A stretch of DNA of 64,000 nucleotides from Neisseria weaveri (GTDB taxonomy: Bacteria; Pseudomonadota; Gammaproteobacteria; Burkholderiales; Neisseriaceae). The translations under genes and the position numbers were made by a program. How positions within the stretch are numbered: the stretch's first letter is position 1; the number at the start of each line of letters is the position of its first letter. Of this stretch, positions 55,405 to 64,000 are shown one piece after another. The stretch spans positions 2,174,482 through 2,238,481 of the forward strand of contig NZ_LR134533.1 in NCBI RefSeq assembly GCF_900638685.1, written 5' to 3'. The notes below the pieces were generated by a model that was not told the DNA's origin, did no database searches, and saw only the letters and a list, made by a program, of their open reading frames with translations.

Positions 55405-57162
55405 ATGGTTGCGGAAGAAACAACAGAATCCGGCAGCGGTGCCGCCAATGCGGCATTGAGGCTGTTCGGCGGGTATGCACCAGAAGCGGCGGAGCAGGTT
55501 GCGCCGTTTGTGCGGCGTTTGTTTGCGGCGTTGAAAGACGGCCACACGTTTATTTGGTTGGACGGCAACGATGCTGCTGCGCTGGGTCATGCTGCGCCGA
55601 TTGTCGGCGTCGGCACCGATGCGCCTTTGGTGTTGGACGGCAGACGTTTGTTTTTGGGGCGGATGTGGCAGCTGGAACGCGACTTGGCCAAAGAAATCGT
55701 GCGCCTGGCAACGGCAAAAACGGCAGGCGTCGATTGGATGCGGAGCCGCGCGGTGTTGGCGGAGTGGTTTGCAGGCGAAAACAGCAAGGGGCAGCGTGAT
55801 GCGGCGGCTTTGGCTTTATTGCAGCCGTTTATGCTGATCAGTGGCGGCCCGGGAACGGGTAAAACCACCACCGTAGCCAAATTGTTGGGATTGTTGTGTT
55901 TAAACAGCGGCAGTCTGCCGCGTATCGGGTTGGCCGCACCGACCGGCAAAGCGGCGGCGCATATGGCCAAAGCCCTGCACCGTGCTTTGGCAGAATTTCC
56001 GCTGCCGGAAGACATCCGTGCCCATTTGGCCGACAGTGAAGGGAAAACCGTCCACCGGTTGCTGAAATTGCGTCCGCCGCAAATGCAGCCGGTGTTCGGT
56101 AAGGAAAAGCCGTTGCCGCTGGATGTATTGATTGTCGATGAAGCATCGATGTTGGACGTTTCCTTAATGCTGCAATTGTTGCGTGCAGTGCCGGACGGTT
56201 GCAGGGTGGTTTTGTTGGGCGATGAAAACCAACTGCCTTCGGTCGGTGCCGGGGCGGTGTTGGCACAATTGGCGCAGCCGACGCTGCTGGATGAACAAAC
56301 AGCGGCGGATTTGGCCATGATATTGCCGGATCACGGTTTTCAGACGGCCTCTCAGCCTGCGCCTTTGTCGCAAAACACCGCACGCTTGGTGTTCAGCCAC
56401 CGTTTCGGCGAAGACAGCGGCATCGGCTGTCTGGCTCGTGCGGTGGTAAACGGTGAAGCCGAATCTGCTTGGCAACAGTTTGAGCGTTTTCCTCAGGAAT
56501 TGTCGGTTTGCCGCGGCGGCAGCCGTGAGCAGGCGGAACGGTTGTACGGCCTGCATGAAGCCTATTGGCAAGCGGTAGACGGCGCGGATGTGGCGGCGGC
56601 TTTCCGACATCAGGCCGATGTGGTGGTGTTGGCGGCGCGGCGCAGCGAGGCGGAGGCATTTAACGAAGCGTATCGGCAATGCCTGCAACGGCACGGCAGG
56701 GTGGCCGGAGACGGCAAATGGTTTGCCGGCCAAGTGCTGATGATCGAGCGCAACGATTATGCCTTGGATTTGTTTAACGGCGATATCGGTTTGGTGTTGG
56801 CTGATCCCGACCATGAACGGCAGGATTCGGACACGCAGGCTTTGGCCGCTTATTTCCCGATGGCGGACGGATTTAAAAAAATGGCGCTCAGCCGTTTGCC
56901 GGAACACCATACCGCTTTTGCGATGACTGTGCATAAAAGTCAGGGTTCGGAATACCGCGATGTGTGGCTGCTGGCCGAAGAGACGCAAAATCAGGAAGAA
57001 GACGGCCGACTCTTGGATAAAGCCTTGCTGTATACCGCCATCACCCGGGCACGGGCGCGTTTTGTTTTTTGGGGCAGCCAAGCGGTTTTTCAGACGGCCT
57101 GTACGTCCGAACAGAAGCGTAACAGCGCCTTGCGCCCTATGATTGCCGAAGCCTTCGGTTGA
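55405..57162 (+). CDS. recD: Exodeoxyribonuclease V subunit alpha RecD
   Basis: The fast 5'-3' helicase of RecBCD, used in double-strand break repair and processing of incoming DNA. 585 residues. Walker A GGPGTGKTTTVAKLL near residue 148, the motif II DVLIVDEASMLD, GDENQLPSVGAG, and the C-terminal motifs MTVHKSQGSEYRDV and YTAITRARARFVFW are all present. Two DUS inside, at about 56337 and 57088, are encoded as FQTA. It is separated from recB by ung, and recC is not in the window. Confidence 0.95.
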   Translation: MVAEETTESGSGAANAALRLFGGYAPEAAEQVAPFVRRLFAALKDGHTFIWLDGNDAAALGHAAPIVGVGTDAPLVLDGRRLFLGRMWQLERDLAKEIVRLATAKTAGVDWMRSRAVLAEWFAGENSKGQRDAAALALLQPFMLISGGPGTGKTTTVAKLLGLLCLNSGSLPRIGLAAPTGKAAAHMAKALHRALAEFPLPEDIRAHLADSEGKTVHRLLKLRPPQMQPVFGKEKPLPLDVLIVDEASMLDVSLMLQLLRAVPDGCRVVLLGDENQLPSVGAGAVLAQLAQPTLLDEQTAADLAMILPDHGFQTASQPAPLSQNTARLVFSHRFGEDSGIGCLARAVVNGEAESAWQQFERFPQELSVCRGGSREQAERLYGLHEAYWQAVDGADVAAAFRHQADVVVLAARRSEAEAFNEAYRQCLQRHGRVAGDGKWFAGQVLMIERNDYALDLFNGDIGLVLADPDHERQDSDTQALAAYFPMADGFKKMALSRLPEHHTAFAMTVHKSQGSEYRDVWLLAEETQNQEEDGRLLDKALLYTAITRARARFVFWGSQAVFQTACTSEQKRNSALRPMIAEAFG

Positions 57163-57302
57163 GATAGGGCGGAATGCCGTATAGTGAAAACGAAAAGGGC
57201 GGTTTGACGTTGAGGCCGTCTGAAAAAAAACAGCACACCGTATTGCAGATAAAATTGGTAAAAGCAGATACGGCGGTGCGGAATAAAAGGTAAGGAAACG
57301 AG
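57163..57302. other. recD-ung gap with one DUS
   Basis: 140 bp with a single forward DUS, AGGCCGTCTGAA at about 57212-57223, and an A run. AAGGAAACG precedes the ung ATG. Confidence 0.6.
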
Positions 57303-57962
57303 ATGGAATCTTGGAAAGAAGCGTTGGGTGCGGAAAAAGAGCTGCCGTATTTCCGGCATATTTTGGAAACCGTTCGCGCGGAGCGTATGCAGGGGGAAGT
57401 GGTCTATCCGCCTGCGTCCGATGTGTTCAATGCTTTTAAAGCGACGGAGTTCGGCCGGGTTAAAGTGGTGATTTTGGGGCAAGACCCTTATCACGGGCCG
57501 GGGCAGGCGCACGGATTGGCATTTTCGGTACGCCCCGATATTCAGATTCCGCCGTCGTTGAAAAATATTTATAAAGAAATGGCAGACGATATCGCCGGAT
57601 TCCGTATTCCCCATCACGGCTGTTTGCAGGCTTGGGCGGAGCAGGGCGTATTGCTGTTGAATACGGTATTGACCGTCCGCGCCGGGCAGGCGCATTCGCA
57701 TGCGGATTTGGGTTGGGAAACTTTTACCGACAAAGCGGTGCGGCAACTGGCGGAACACCGCGAACATCTGGTATTCATCTTATGGGGCAGCCATGCCCAG
57801 AAAAAAGGGGCGTTTATCGACCGCAACCGCCATTTGGTGCTGACATCGGCCCATCCGTCTCCCTTGTCGGCTTACCGCGGTTTTTTCGGCAGCCGTCCGT
57901 TTTCCAAAGCCAATGCTTATTTGGCGGCACACGGGCAAACGCCGATTGATTGGCAGCTGTAA
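57303..57962 (+). CDS. ung: Uracil-DNA glycosylase
   Basis: Cuts uracil out of DNA to start base excision repair. 219 residues. Water-activating Asp61 in [15 protein letters not shown], active-site His184 in [16 protein letters not shown], and [17 protein letters not shown] for the uracil pocket are all in place. AAGG lies 7-10 bases before the ATG at 57303. It lies between recD and recB, which are on opposite strands. Confidence 0.97.
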   Translation: MESWKEALGAEKELPYFRHILETVRAERMQGEVVYPPASDVFNAFKATEFGRVKVVILGQDPYHGPGQAHGLAFSVRPDIQIPPSLKNIYKEMADDIAGFRIPHHGCLQAWAEQGVLLLNTVLTVRAGQAHSHADLGWETFTDKAVRQLAEHREHLVFILWGSHAQKKGAFIDRNRHLVLTSAHPSPLSAYRGFFGSRPFSKANAYLAAHGQTPIDWQL

Positions 57963-57976
57963 GCTTGAAGTTTGAA

Positions 57977-58108
57977 TTTTTCAGACGGCCTCTGTGGGAT
58001 ACGGAGGCCGTCTGAAATTTTATACGGTGTTTATGGCAAATAAGTGTGTTTGCTTTTTTCAGACGGCCTGTTTTTCAGACGGCATTCGGGTAAAAAGGCC
58101 GTCTGAAT
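57977..58108. repeat. Cluster of five DUS between ung and recB
   Basis: A long inverted pair (57980-58018: TTTCAGACGGCCTC and complement, 11-nt loop) followed by TTCAGACGGCCT (about 58059), TTCAGACGGCAT (about 58074, the AT form) and AGGCCGTCTGAA (about 58096). The pairs act as terminators of the converging ung and recB genes. Confidence 0.85.
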
Positions 58109-58111
58109 ATT

Positions 58112-61100
58112 TTATTGTGCCGGTGCTTGCAGCCATTCCTGTAAGTCGGCGGTGTCGATGTCCCATTGCCATATGCCGTTATCGGTGCCGTCCAAACCGC
58201 GCAGAAACAGATAGCGTACGGAAATGCCGTGCAGCGGACGGCCGCGTACTTGGAAATGCCGGGCAACGGCAATGCTGTAAATCAAAGCCTGAAGGTAATA
58301 ATGGTGTCCGGCCACGGCTTCGTCCATTGCCCGACGGGTATAAGCACTGGCATTGTCGCCCAGATGGTTGGATTTGTAGTCGATAATGCAGACATGGCCG
58401 TCTGAATATTGGCAAACCATATCGATAAAGCCGTTGAGAAAACCTCTAACGGTTTGGAAATCCAGATGTTGTGCGGCGGCAAGGCAGGCGCCGGGCAGGG
58501 TCGAGCGTTCAAACCACCGGCGCAGTTGTGCCAAGTCGAACTGCTCCATATACAGGGTAAACGCCATTTCGGGCAGGCGTTTTTTCGGCGGGATATCGGC
58601 CAGCGCATAATTATCGAACAGCTTGCTCAAACGGGTTTGCTCGAGCATGGTTTCGACTGAGGGCAGCCAGCTTGCGTCAAAACCGTATTTCTGCAGGCAG
58701 GCGGCGGTTTGTTCGCTTTGCATGGCTGCAGGTTTGGAAAAATCCAAATGCTCCAGCATTTCGTGTAAACACACACCGGCTTTGGTGCCGCGCGGAAAAT
58801 GATGAATGCTGTCGGGGGATACTTCGTAAGCAGCGGAAATTTCAGACGGCCTTACCGTTAACGCGGTTTCGGCAGGATCGATGGCGGGCTGAAGCTCTTC
58901 GCGGTTTTCTTCTTCAACGGCGGAAGTCCGGCTGCTTAAGGCGGTGAAACTGGTGTGTTTGATAAATTCAAACGAACGCTTCGGCAGCGCGGTCGCGTGA
59001 TAGGCGGTTTGGCGGTTGAGATCCGGCGTGTAGCCGCTAGGTGTCGGCACGCTGTCGAGCCATTCGCAGCCGCTTTCGGGTTCGGGTATGCCGAGAAAGC
59101 GTTGCCAATCTTGTTTCAGCAGCGACGGGCGGTTGGATTTTTCCAAAGCGGAATAGGCGGCTTCCACTTCGTCGGGTCGGGTTTCTGCGTTGCCGTTCAG
59201 TAAGTATGCCAAACTGTTGTTGGGGGTATCGTTGCAATAGGCGGCATATACGGTTACCTGTTCTTCGGCACGGGTCAGCACCACATAAAGCAGCCTTAGA
59301 TCTTCGCCTAAATTTTCTTCGTTAAGCTGTTGTTTGTCATCTTCGCTTAATTGCGAGGCATAGCATAGTTCGGCGGTTTGGTCGCTGCGTTGCAGAATCT
59401 GCCAGCCTTCGGGCTGGTTTTTTTGCGCTTCCCAAGCAAACGGACAATAAACCAGCGGATACTGCAGGCCTTTGGACGCATGGATGGTTACGATTTTGAC
59501 CAGCTCTTCATCGCTTTCCAAACGCAGGGTTTTTTCTTTGTCTTGATTGCCTTTTTCGGCGGCGTTGATTTCGTTTTGCAGCCATTGCAGCAGCGAAAAC
59601 GGCGAATGGCTTTCTTCGTCTTCTTCGGCAAGCAGCTCCAACACTTGGTTGAAATTGGTCAGGCTGCGTTCGTTTTTTCCGGCCAGCAAACGGGATTCGA
59701 TACGGTAGCGGGTGGAAAAATACTGAATGGCGGCATAAAAACCGCGCTGTTGCCAGATTTCCAATGCTTCGGCGGCGGCATCCGTCCACTCCGACAGCAG
59801 CTGTTCGTTTTGATTGAGTTCGTACAGTTGGTCTGCGGTATATTGGAACAACACGCTGCCTAGCACAAAACGCAGAAACTCGGTTTTTTGCGGTTCCAGC
59901 CAGAAACGGATCAACGCGGCAATTGCCAGCGTTTCTTCGGCGGCGAAAACCGATTCGCGGCTTTGGATCACGCTTTGGATATTCCGTTTTTTCAGTTCGC
60001 GCGCAATCAGCCTGCCTTGTTCGCCTTTTCTGACCAAAACGGCAATATCGCCGGCCTCTAATGCACGGTCGCCCAAACGGTATTCTCCTTTGGCGGCGCG
60101 GTTGAGTGCATCGGCGATTTCATCGGCGCAATAACGGGCGGAAAGCCGTCTGAGCGGGTCTCTTTGTGCGGGTGTGTCGCCGTTTTCATCGATTAGCCAA
60201 CGCACGCGGAATGAAGCCTGCTTCGGATTCAGACGGCCTTCCTTACGGGCGGCTTCCACTTCGGGATAGCGGATATCATTTAAAACAAAGGGGTGGGTTT
60301 TCTGCATAAACAGCCGGTTGATGTTTCCGACCAGCTCTTGATGGCTGCGGTGGTTGGTGGCGAGTGTATAGTGGTGTTCCGCATCTCGGGCGGCCTTCAG
60401 ATACGCATAAATATCGGCGCCGCGGAATTTGTAAATGGCCTGCTTGGGATCGCCGACCAAAAACAGCGGCGTACCTTGTCGGATAAAGGCGGTGCTGAAA
60501 ATTTCGTATTGCAGCGGATCGGTATCCTGAAATTCGTCAATCAGCGCCACCCGCCAGTTTTCGGAAATGGTTTGTGCGAGCTTTTCGCCGTAGGGCGTGG
60601 CGGTTAGGGCATGATGGACATCGGTCAGCAAGTCGTCGAAGCTGCGTTCTTTGCGGCTTTTTTTCTGTTCGGCAAGATTTTGTTTGAGATAGTCGAGCAA
60701 ATCCAGCTTCAAGCGGATAAAGGCTTCTTCTTCTGCTTCTTCGAGTACGAGGATGTGTTCGCCCAATTCGGCCAATACGGCGAGTTCGGCAAAAGCCTGT
60801 TCATCGGCAATTACCCCTTTTTTCAATCCTTTGGTTAAAGCACCTTGATCGAATTTTTCAAAGTATTTGGAATGGCCGGGAAGCGTGTTGCGTTCTGCGG
60901 ACTTTTTCCACTCTGCAAATTGCTCGGTAAAGCTTTTTTGGCGGTAACTGCTGCCGTTTAGGCCGGGATGGATTTTCCAGAACGTTTCTTCAAGTTCCGG
61001 CAGACGGCTGCGCACAGTCTGCCACACGGTTTTGACAGCTTCTTGGATATCGGCCAGGCGGTTTTCTGCCGTTGCGGGTTTCAGGTAGGGGCGGCCGATA

Positions 61101-61732
61101 AACGGAATCAGCTCCTCCAATACGCTTCGCGGTGTGGCTTTGTTTTCAAATGCCAAGTTTGCCAACACAGGGTCGGTAGCCACGCGGGTGCGCCAAAAAT
61201 CCTGAGCCGGTGTCAGAAAGCGTTCGATGGCGCCGCTTGAAGACAATTCCATATCGAACGGTACTTGGCAAAGAAAAGCGTAATCGCGCAGCAGCCGTTG
61301 GCAGAAGCCGTGAATGGTGAAAATGGCGGCATTGTCGAATTGGACGATGGCCGCTTTCAAACGCAGAATGAGCTTGGCTTGCGCTTCTTGCTTTAACGCT
61401 TGGCTAAGCAGCGCGGGAATAAAGGCATCTTTGGGGTGTTTGTCCGCACAGTAAGCCGTTAGGCCGTCTGAATTTTCTGCGGCATCGGGGACTTTTTCCA
61501 AAATATGCAGCAGGTTGTCCAAACGGGCGCGCAGACGGGTTTTCAATTCCGCAGTGGCGTCTTTGGTAAAGGTTACGACCAGAATGCTTTCAACCGGCAT
61601 TTTTTCCAATAAAACCAAGCGTGCAAACAGTGCGGCAATGCCGTAGGTTTTACCGGTACCGGCCGAGGCCTCAATCAAGCTGGTGTTTTGAATGTCGATG
61701 GTCAGCGGCGTAAACGGAGTAGCGGTATGCAT
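58112..61732 (-). CDS. recB: Exodeoxyribonuclease V subunit beta RecB
   Basis: The 3'-5' helicase and nuclease subunit of RecBCD. 1,206 residues. UvrD-type motifs: ASAGTGKTYGIAALF at the start, VVTFTKDATAELKTR, LIDEFQDTDPLQYEIF, VGDPKQAIYKFRGAD and IHASKGLQYPLV. The C-terminal nuclease domain is complete, with CIIDYKSNHLG near residue 1116 and KAGVCLHEMLEHLDF before it. At least four DUS lie inside (near 58400, 58840, 60230 and 61462), in line with the known DUS enrichment of genome-maintenance genes. Confidence 0.96.
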   Translation of the reverse strand: MHTATPFTPLTIDIQNTSLIEASAGTGKTYGIAALFARLVLLEKMPVESILVVTFTKDATAELKTRLRARLDNLLHILEKVPDAAENSDGLTAYCADKHPKDAFIPALLSQALKQEAQAKLILRLKAAIVQFDNAAIFTIHGFCQRLLRDYAFLCQVPFDMELSSSGAIERFLTPAQDFWRTRVATDPVLANLAFENKATPRSVLEELIPFIGRPYLKPATAENRLADIQEAVKTVWQTVRSRLPELEETFWKIHPGLNGSSYRQKSFTEQFAEWKKSAERNTLPGHSKYFEKFDQGALTKGLKKGVIADEQAFAELAVLAELGEHILVLEEAEEEAFIRLKLDLLDYLKQNLAEQKKSRKERSFDDLLTDVHHALTATPYGEKLAQTISENWRVALIDEFQDTDPLQYEIFSTAFIRQGTPLFLVGDPKQAIYKFRGADIYAYLKAARDAEHHYTLATNHRSHQELVGNINRLFMQKTHPFVLNDIRYPEVEAARKEGRLNPKQASFRVRWLIDENGDTPAQRDPLRRLSARYCADEIADALNRAAKGEYRLGDRALEAGDIAVLVRKGEQGRLIARELKKRNIQSVIQSRESVFAAEETLAIAALIRFWLEPQKTEFLRFVLGSVLFQYTADQLYELNQNEQLLSEWTDAAAEALEIWQQRGFYAAIQYFSTRYRIESRLLAGKNERSLTNFNQVLELLAEEDEESHSPFSLLQWLQNEINAAEKGNQDKEKTLRLESDEELVKIVTIHASKGLQYPLVYCPFAWEAQKNQPEGWQILQRSDQTAELCYASQLSEDDKQQLNEENLGEDLRLLYVVLTRAEEQVTVYAAYCNDTPNNSLAYLLNGNAETRPDEVEAAYSALEKSNRPSLLKQDWQRFLGIPEPESGCEWLDSVPTPSGYTPDLNRQTAYHATALPKRSFEFIKHTSFTALSSRTSAVEEENREELQPAIDPAETALTVRPSEISAAYEVSPDSIHHFPRGTKAGVCLHEMLEHLDFSKPAAMQSEQTAACLQKYGFDASWLPSVETMLEQTRLSKLFDNYALADIPPKKRLPEMAFTLYMEQFDLAQLRRWFERSTLPGACLAAAQHLDFQTVRGFLNGFIDMVCQYSDGHVCIIDYKSNHLGDNASAYTRRAMDEAVAGHHYYLQALIYSIAVARHFQVRGRPLHGISVRYLFLRGLDGTDNGIWQWDIDTADLQEWLQAPAQ

Positions 61733-61892
61733 AAACGGACAGGAGCAATAAACAGGCCTGTATCATAGCATTAGTGAAGTGGTTTACAAATAAGGCGGTG
61801 CGGTTCGGGTGGCGGTTTTGCCGGTTTTAAAAACAGGCAGGCCGGCTTGCGACAGTGTCTTTGAAATAGGTGTGTGATGGGTGTACGGAAAC

Positions 61893-61934
61893 AGGCCGTC
61901 TGAAATTTTCAGACGGCCTTTTTTCAGACGGCTT
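61893..61934. repeat. DUS inverted pair plus third copy upstream of recB and tpsB
   Basis: AGGCCGTCTGAA and TTCAGACGGCCT 3 bases apart, then TTCAGACGGCTT (one base off). They lie in the 350-bp gap between divergent recB and the tpsB gene; nothing else stands out there. Confidence 0.75.
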
Positions 61935-62082
61935 CGAGTGGAATGACGGCTATTTTATGTTTTTATCATAATAAAACACCCATCGATACCGCATATTCTT
62001 CCGTTTGTCGGCGTCTGCTTGTTGGGGCTCATGCCTGTCTTTACATTCTCACGAATTTAACATTTCTTAATAGAACTTAATT

Positions 62083-63846
62083 ATGGCTTCACCATCGGTT
62101 TTACGTTTGTTGTTTCCCGTGTTGTGCGTCTCTTCCGTAACTGCTCAATCGGTTCCCGACGAAGTAACACAGCAGCATTTGATTTCCGGACAGCAGTCGG
62201 TATTGGAACAGCAGCGCAGACAACAGCTGCAGGAACAGTTTCAGCATCAGGAAGACGTGCGCTTGGACAGTCCGCGTACTGAAACGGCAGAAGACAGGGC
62301 AGCTCCGGAAGAACCGTGTTTTACCGTCAACCATATTTCACTGGTGGGCGATGGTGCGGCCGATTTCGATTTTGCCTTAAAGCAAAGTGTACGCGGTTTT
62401 GGTTTCCGGCCCGGCGCGTGTTTGGGCGCAAACGGCATCAACCGCATTATGAAGCTGGCGCAAAACGCGGTGATTTCGAAAGGTTATACCACCACGCGCA
62501 TATTGGCTGCGCCGCAGGATTTGAACAGCGGTACATTGGTGCTGACCGTGATGCCGGGGCGCATCCGCAGCATCCGTGTCGATGCCGCCGGTGCCGACAA
62601 AACCCATGCAGGCAGGATTGCCGCGTTTCAAAACGAATTTCCCACCGCTCCGGGCGAGATTCTCAATCTGCGCCATTTGGAACAGGGTTTGGAAAATCTC
62701 AAACGTATTCCCACCGCAGAAGCCGACATCAAAATCATTCCGGCAGATACGCCGTCTGAAAGCGATATCGTGATTGTGTGGCGGCAGCGCGAAGTGCCGT
62801 TCAGAGTCAGTATCGGTGTGGATGACGGCGGCAGCAGGTCAACGGGCAAATATCAGGGCAGCGTCACTTTGTCTGCCGACAATCCTTTGGGCTTGAGCGA
62901 TTTGTTTTATGTTTCGTTCAACCGCGACTTGGGCCACAAAGCGTCTTATACCGATGCGGAAGGCCGTCATACCGGCAGCGGCACCAACGGCTACAACCTG
63001 CATTATTCCGTGCCTTTCGGCTATTGGCAGGCTTTCTGGAACCACAGTTATTACCGCTACCATCAGGCAGTGGCGGGCGATTCCCAAAACTATGACTACA
63101 ACGGCCGCAGCTATTCCGGCGATTTCGGTATCAGTCGTCTGCTGCACCGCAGCGCGCAACGTAAAACCCATCTGACCGCCAAACTGTGGCAGCGCGAATC
63201 GGAAAGCTTTATCAACGATGCCGCCATCAGCGTGCAGCACCACCGTACAGCCGGGTGGTCGCTCGGATTGGCGCATAAAGAATATTTAGGACGCGCCACG
63301 CTTGATTTCGGCTTGGACTACAAGCGCGGCACAGGTTGGAACAACAGCCTGCCCGCGCCCGAAGAAGCATTGGGCGAAGGCACTTCACGCATGAAAATCC
63401 TTACCGCCGATCTCGGTTTGAACCTGCCGTTTGATTTGGGCGGACAAATGTTTGTTTACGACAGCCGTATTTACGCACAGTGGAACCGCACGCCATTAAT
63501 GCAGCAAGACCGCCTCTCTATCGGCAACCGCCATACCGTGCGCGGTTTTGACGGCGAAACCGTCTTGTCGGCGGAGCGCGGCGGCTACTGGCGCAACGAT
63601 TTGTCGTGGCACTACCGTCCTATGCACCGACTTTATGTCGGCATAGACGCAGGCCGCGTATCCGGGCCGTCTGCCAAGCATTTGGTCGGGCAAACGTTAA
63701 CGGGGGCGGCAGTCGGCTTAAAAGGCCAATTCAATGTCGGCGGCAATCTTTCCTACAACGTTTTTGCCGGCAAACCGCTGCATAAACCCGCAGGATTCCG
63801 TACCGCTTCCACCGCATACGGTTTCAACCTGAATTACTCCTTCTGA
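62083..63846 (+). CDS. Two-partner secretion transporter, TpsB (ShlB/FhaC type)
   Basis: An outer-membrane Omp85-type protein that exports a large TpsA partner (hemagglutinin or hemolysin type). 587 residues. A signal peptide (residues about 1-21, RLLFPVLCVSSVTA) is followed by a Gln-rich helix/linker (QQHLISGQQSVLEQQRRQQL), POTRA domains (from about CFTVNHISLVGDGA; second after about residue 165) and a 16-strand barrel. RHTVRGFDGETVL near residue 484 is the conserved loop-6 motif, and the chain ends in Phe (GFNLNYSF). No TpsA gene is visible in the last 150 bp. The substrate is unknown. Confidence 0.93.
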   Translation: MASPSVLRLLFPVLCVSSVTAQSVPDEVTQQHLISGQQSVLEQQRRQQLQEQFQHQEDVRLDSPRTETAEDRAAPEEPCFTVNHISLVGDGAADFDFALKQSVRGFGFRPGACLGANGINRIMKLAQNAVISKGYTTTRILAAPQDLNSGTLVLTVMPGRIRSIRVDAAGADKTHAGRIAAFQNEFPTAPGEILNLRHLEQGLENLKRIPTAEADIKIIPADTPSESDIVIVWRQREVPFRVSIGVDDGGSRSTGKYQGSVTLSADNPLGLSDLFYVSFNRDLGHKASYTDAEGRHTGSGTNGYNLHYSVPFGYWQAFWNHSYYRYHQAVAGDSQNYDYNGRSYSGDFGISRLLHRSAQRKTHLTAKLWQRESESFINDAAISVQHHRTAGWSLGLAHKEYLGRATLDFGLDYKRGTGWNNSLPAPEEALGEGTSRMKILTADLGLNLPFDLGGQMFVYDSRIYAQWNRTPLMQQDRLSIGNRHTVRGFDGETVLSAERGGYWRNDLSWHYRPMHRLYVGIDAGRVSGPSAKHLVGQTLTGAAVGLKGQFNVGGNLSYNVFAGKPLHKPAGFRTASTAYGFNLNYSF

Positions 63847-63889
63847 TTACTTAGTGTTTGCAAGACCATTTTTTAAAGACAACACATTA

Positions 63890-63932
63890 TTTTCAGACGG
63901 CCTGCCGCATTCTCAAACAGGCCGTCTGAAAA
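63890..63932 (+). terminator. DUS inverted repeat after tpsB
   Basis: TTTTCAGACGGCCT and AGGCCGTCTGAAAA 15 bases apart, followed by more A. It begins 44 bp after the tpsB stop. An ATG at 63942 opens a frame to the window edge, but its first residues (MNRCCRIQNC) do not look like a secreted TpsA. Confidence 0.7.
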
Positions 63933-64000
63933 AAAACACATATGAACCGGTGTTGCCGTATCCAAAACTGCAACATACCCCGACGCAAAAGGGCACAACC

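Noticed and set aside
63942..64000. Possible start of a TpsA gene at the right edge
   Set aside because: Only 19 codons are visible and they lack the extended signal peptide pattern typical of neisserial TpsA.

Overview
The window is chromosomal DNA from a Neisseria species. The DNA uptake sequence (DUS) GCCGTCTGAA occurs dozens of times, mostly as the 12-mer AGGCCGTCTGAA and often as inverted pairs after genes. Housekeeping genes are also neisserial in content: GyrA with Ser91/Asp95 numbering, EF-P with Arg32 beside EarP, and a PilT paralogue beside mtnN. The AG form of the DUS points to a commensal of the AG-DUS group rather than to meningococcus or gonococcus, which mostly use AT-DUS. The species cannot be fixed from this window.

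Layout. 1-6.7 kb: 3' part of an ABC-F factor (YbiT-like), a one-helix DUF3149-type protein, argB and putA. 6.8-9.5 kb: two tRNA-Leu(CAG) genes and rnr. 9.5-12.9 kb: a LysR regulator divergent from a DUF485 gene and actP (acetate uptake). 13.5-24.7 kb: one gene for a trimeric autotransporter adhesin of about 3,743 residues. 25-36 kb: plsY, folB, nnrE, purL, recR, asd, a uracil-type permease and a CNNM/PaeA-type membrane protein. 36-41 kb: coaBC and a copper module (copA, a YczE-like gene and copZ, with cueR divergent). 41-48 kb: ttcA, an unknown gene, a 26-codon ORF for an amphipathic peptide, ubiX, a small membrane protein, uup, efp and earP. 48-53 kb: an AT-rich segment with DnaA boxes, gyrA, a tandem DUS array and dld. 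53-62 kb: a PilT2/PilU-like ATPase, mtnN, recD, ung and recB. 62-64 kb: a TpsB outer-membrane transporter and a short gene-free edge.

How it works together. Most of the window is core metabolism and genome maintenance: replication and repair (gyrA, recB, recD, recR, ung), translation (efp, earP, uup, ybiT, tRNA-Leu, ttcA, rnr), carbon use (putA, actP, dld) and copper export. The accessory surface functions are the giant adhesin and the TpsB transporter. No insertion sequence, prophage, CRISPR array or plasmid gene was seen. DUS are found in terminators, inside genes and, at one place, as a tandem array.

Most worth following up: the 26-residue amphipathic peptide ORF after ubiX, which resembles staphylococcal delta-hemolysin in pattern; the DnaA-box/AT-rich segment before gyrA; the tandem DUS array after gyrA; and DUS encoded in frame in the adhesin stalk.
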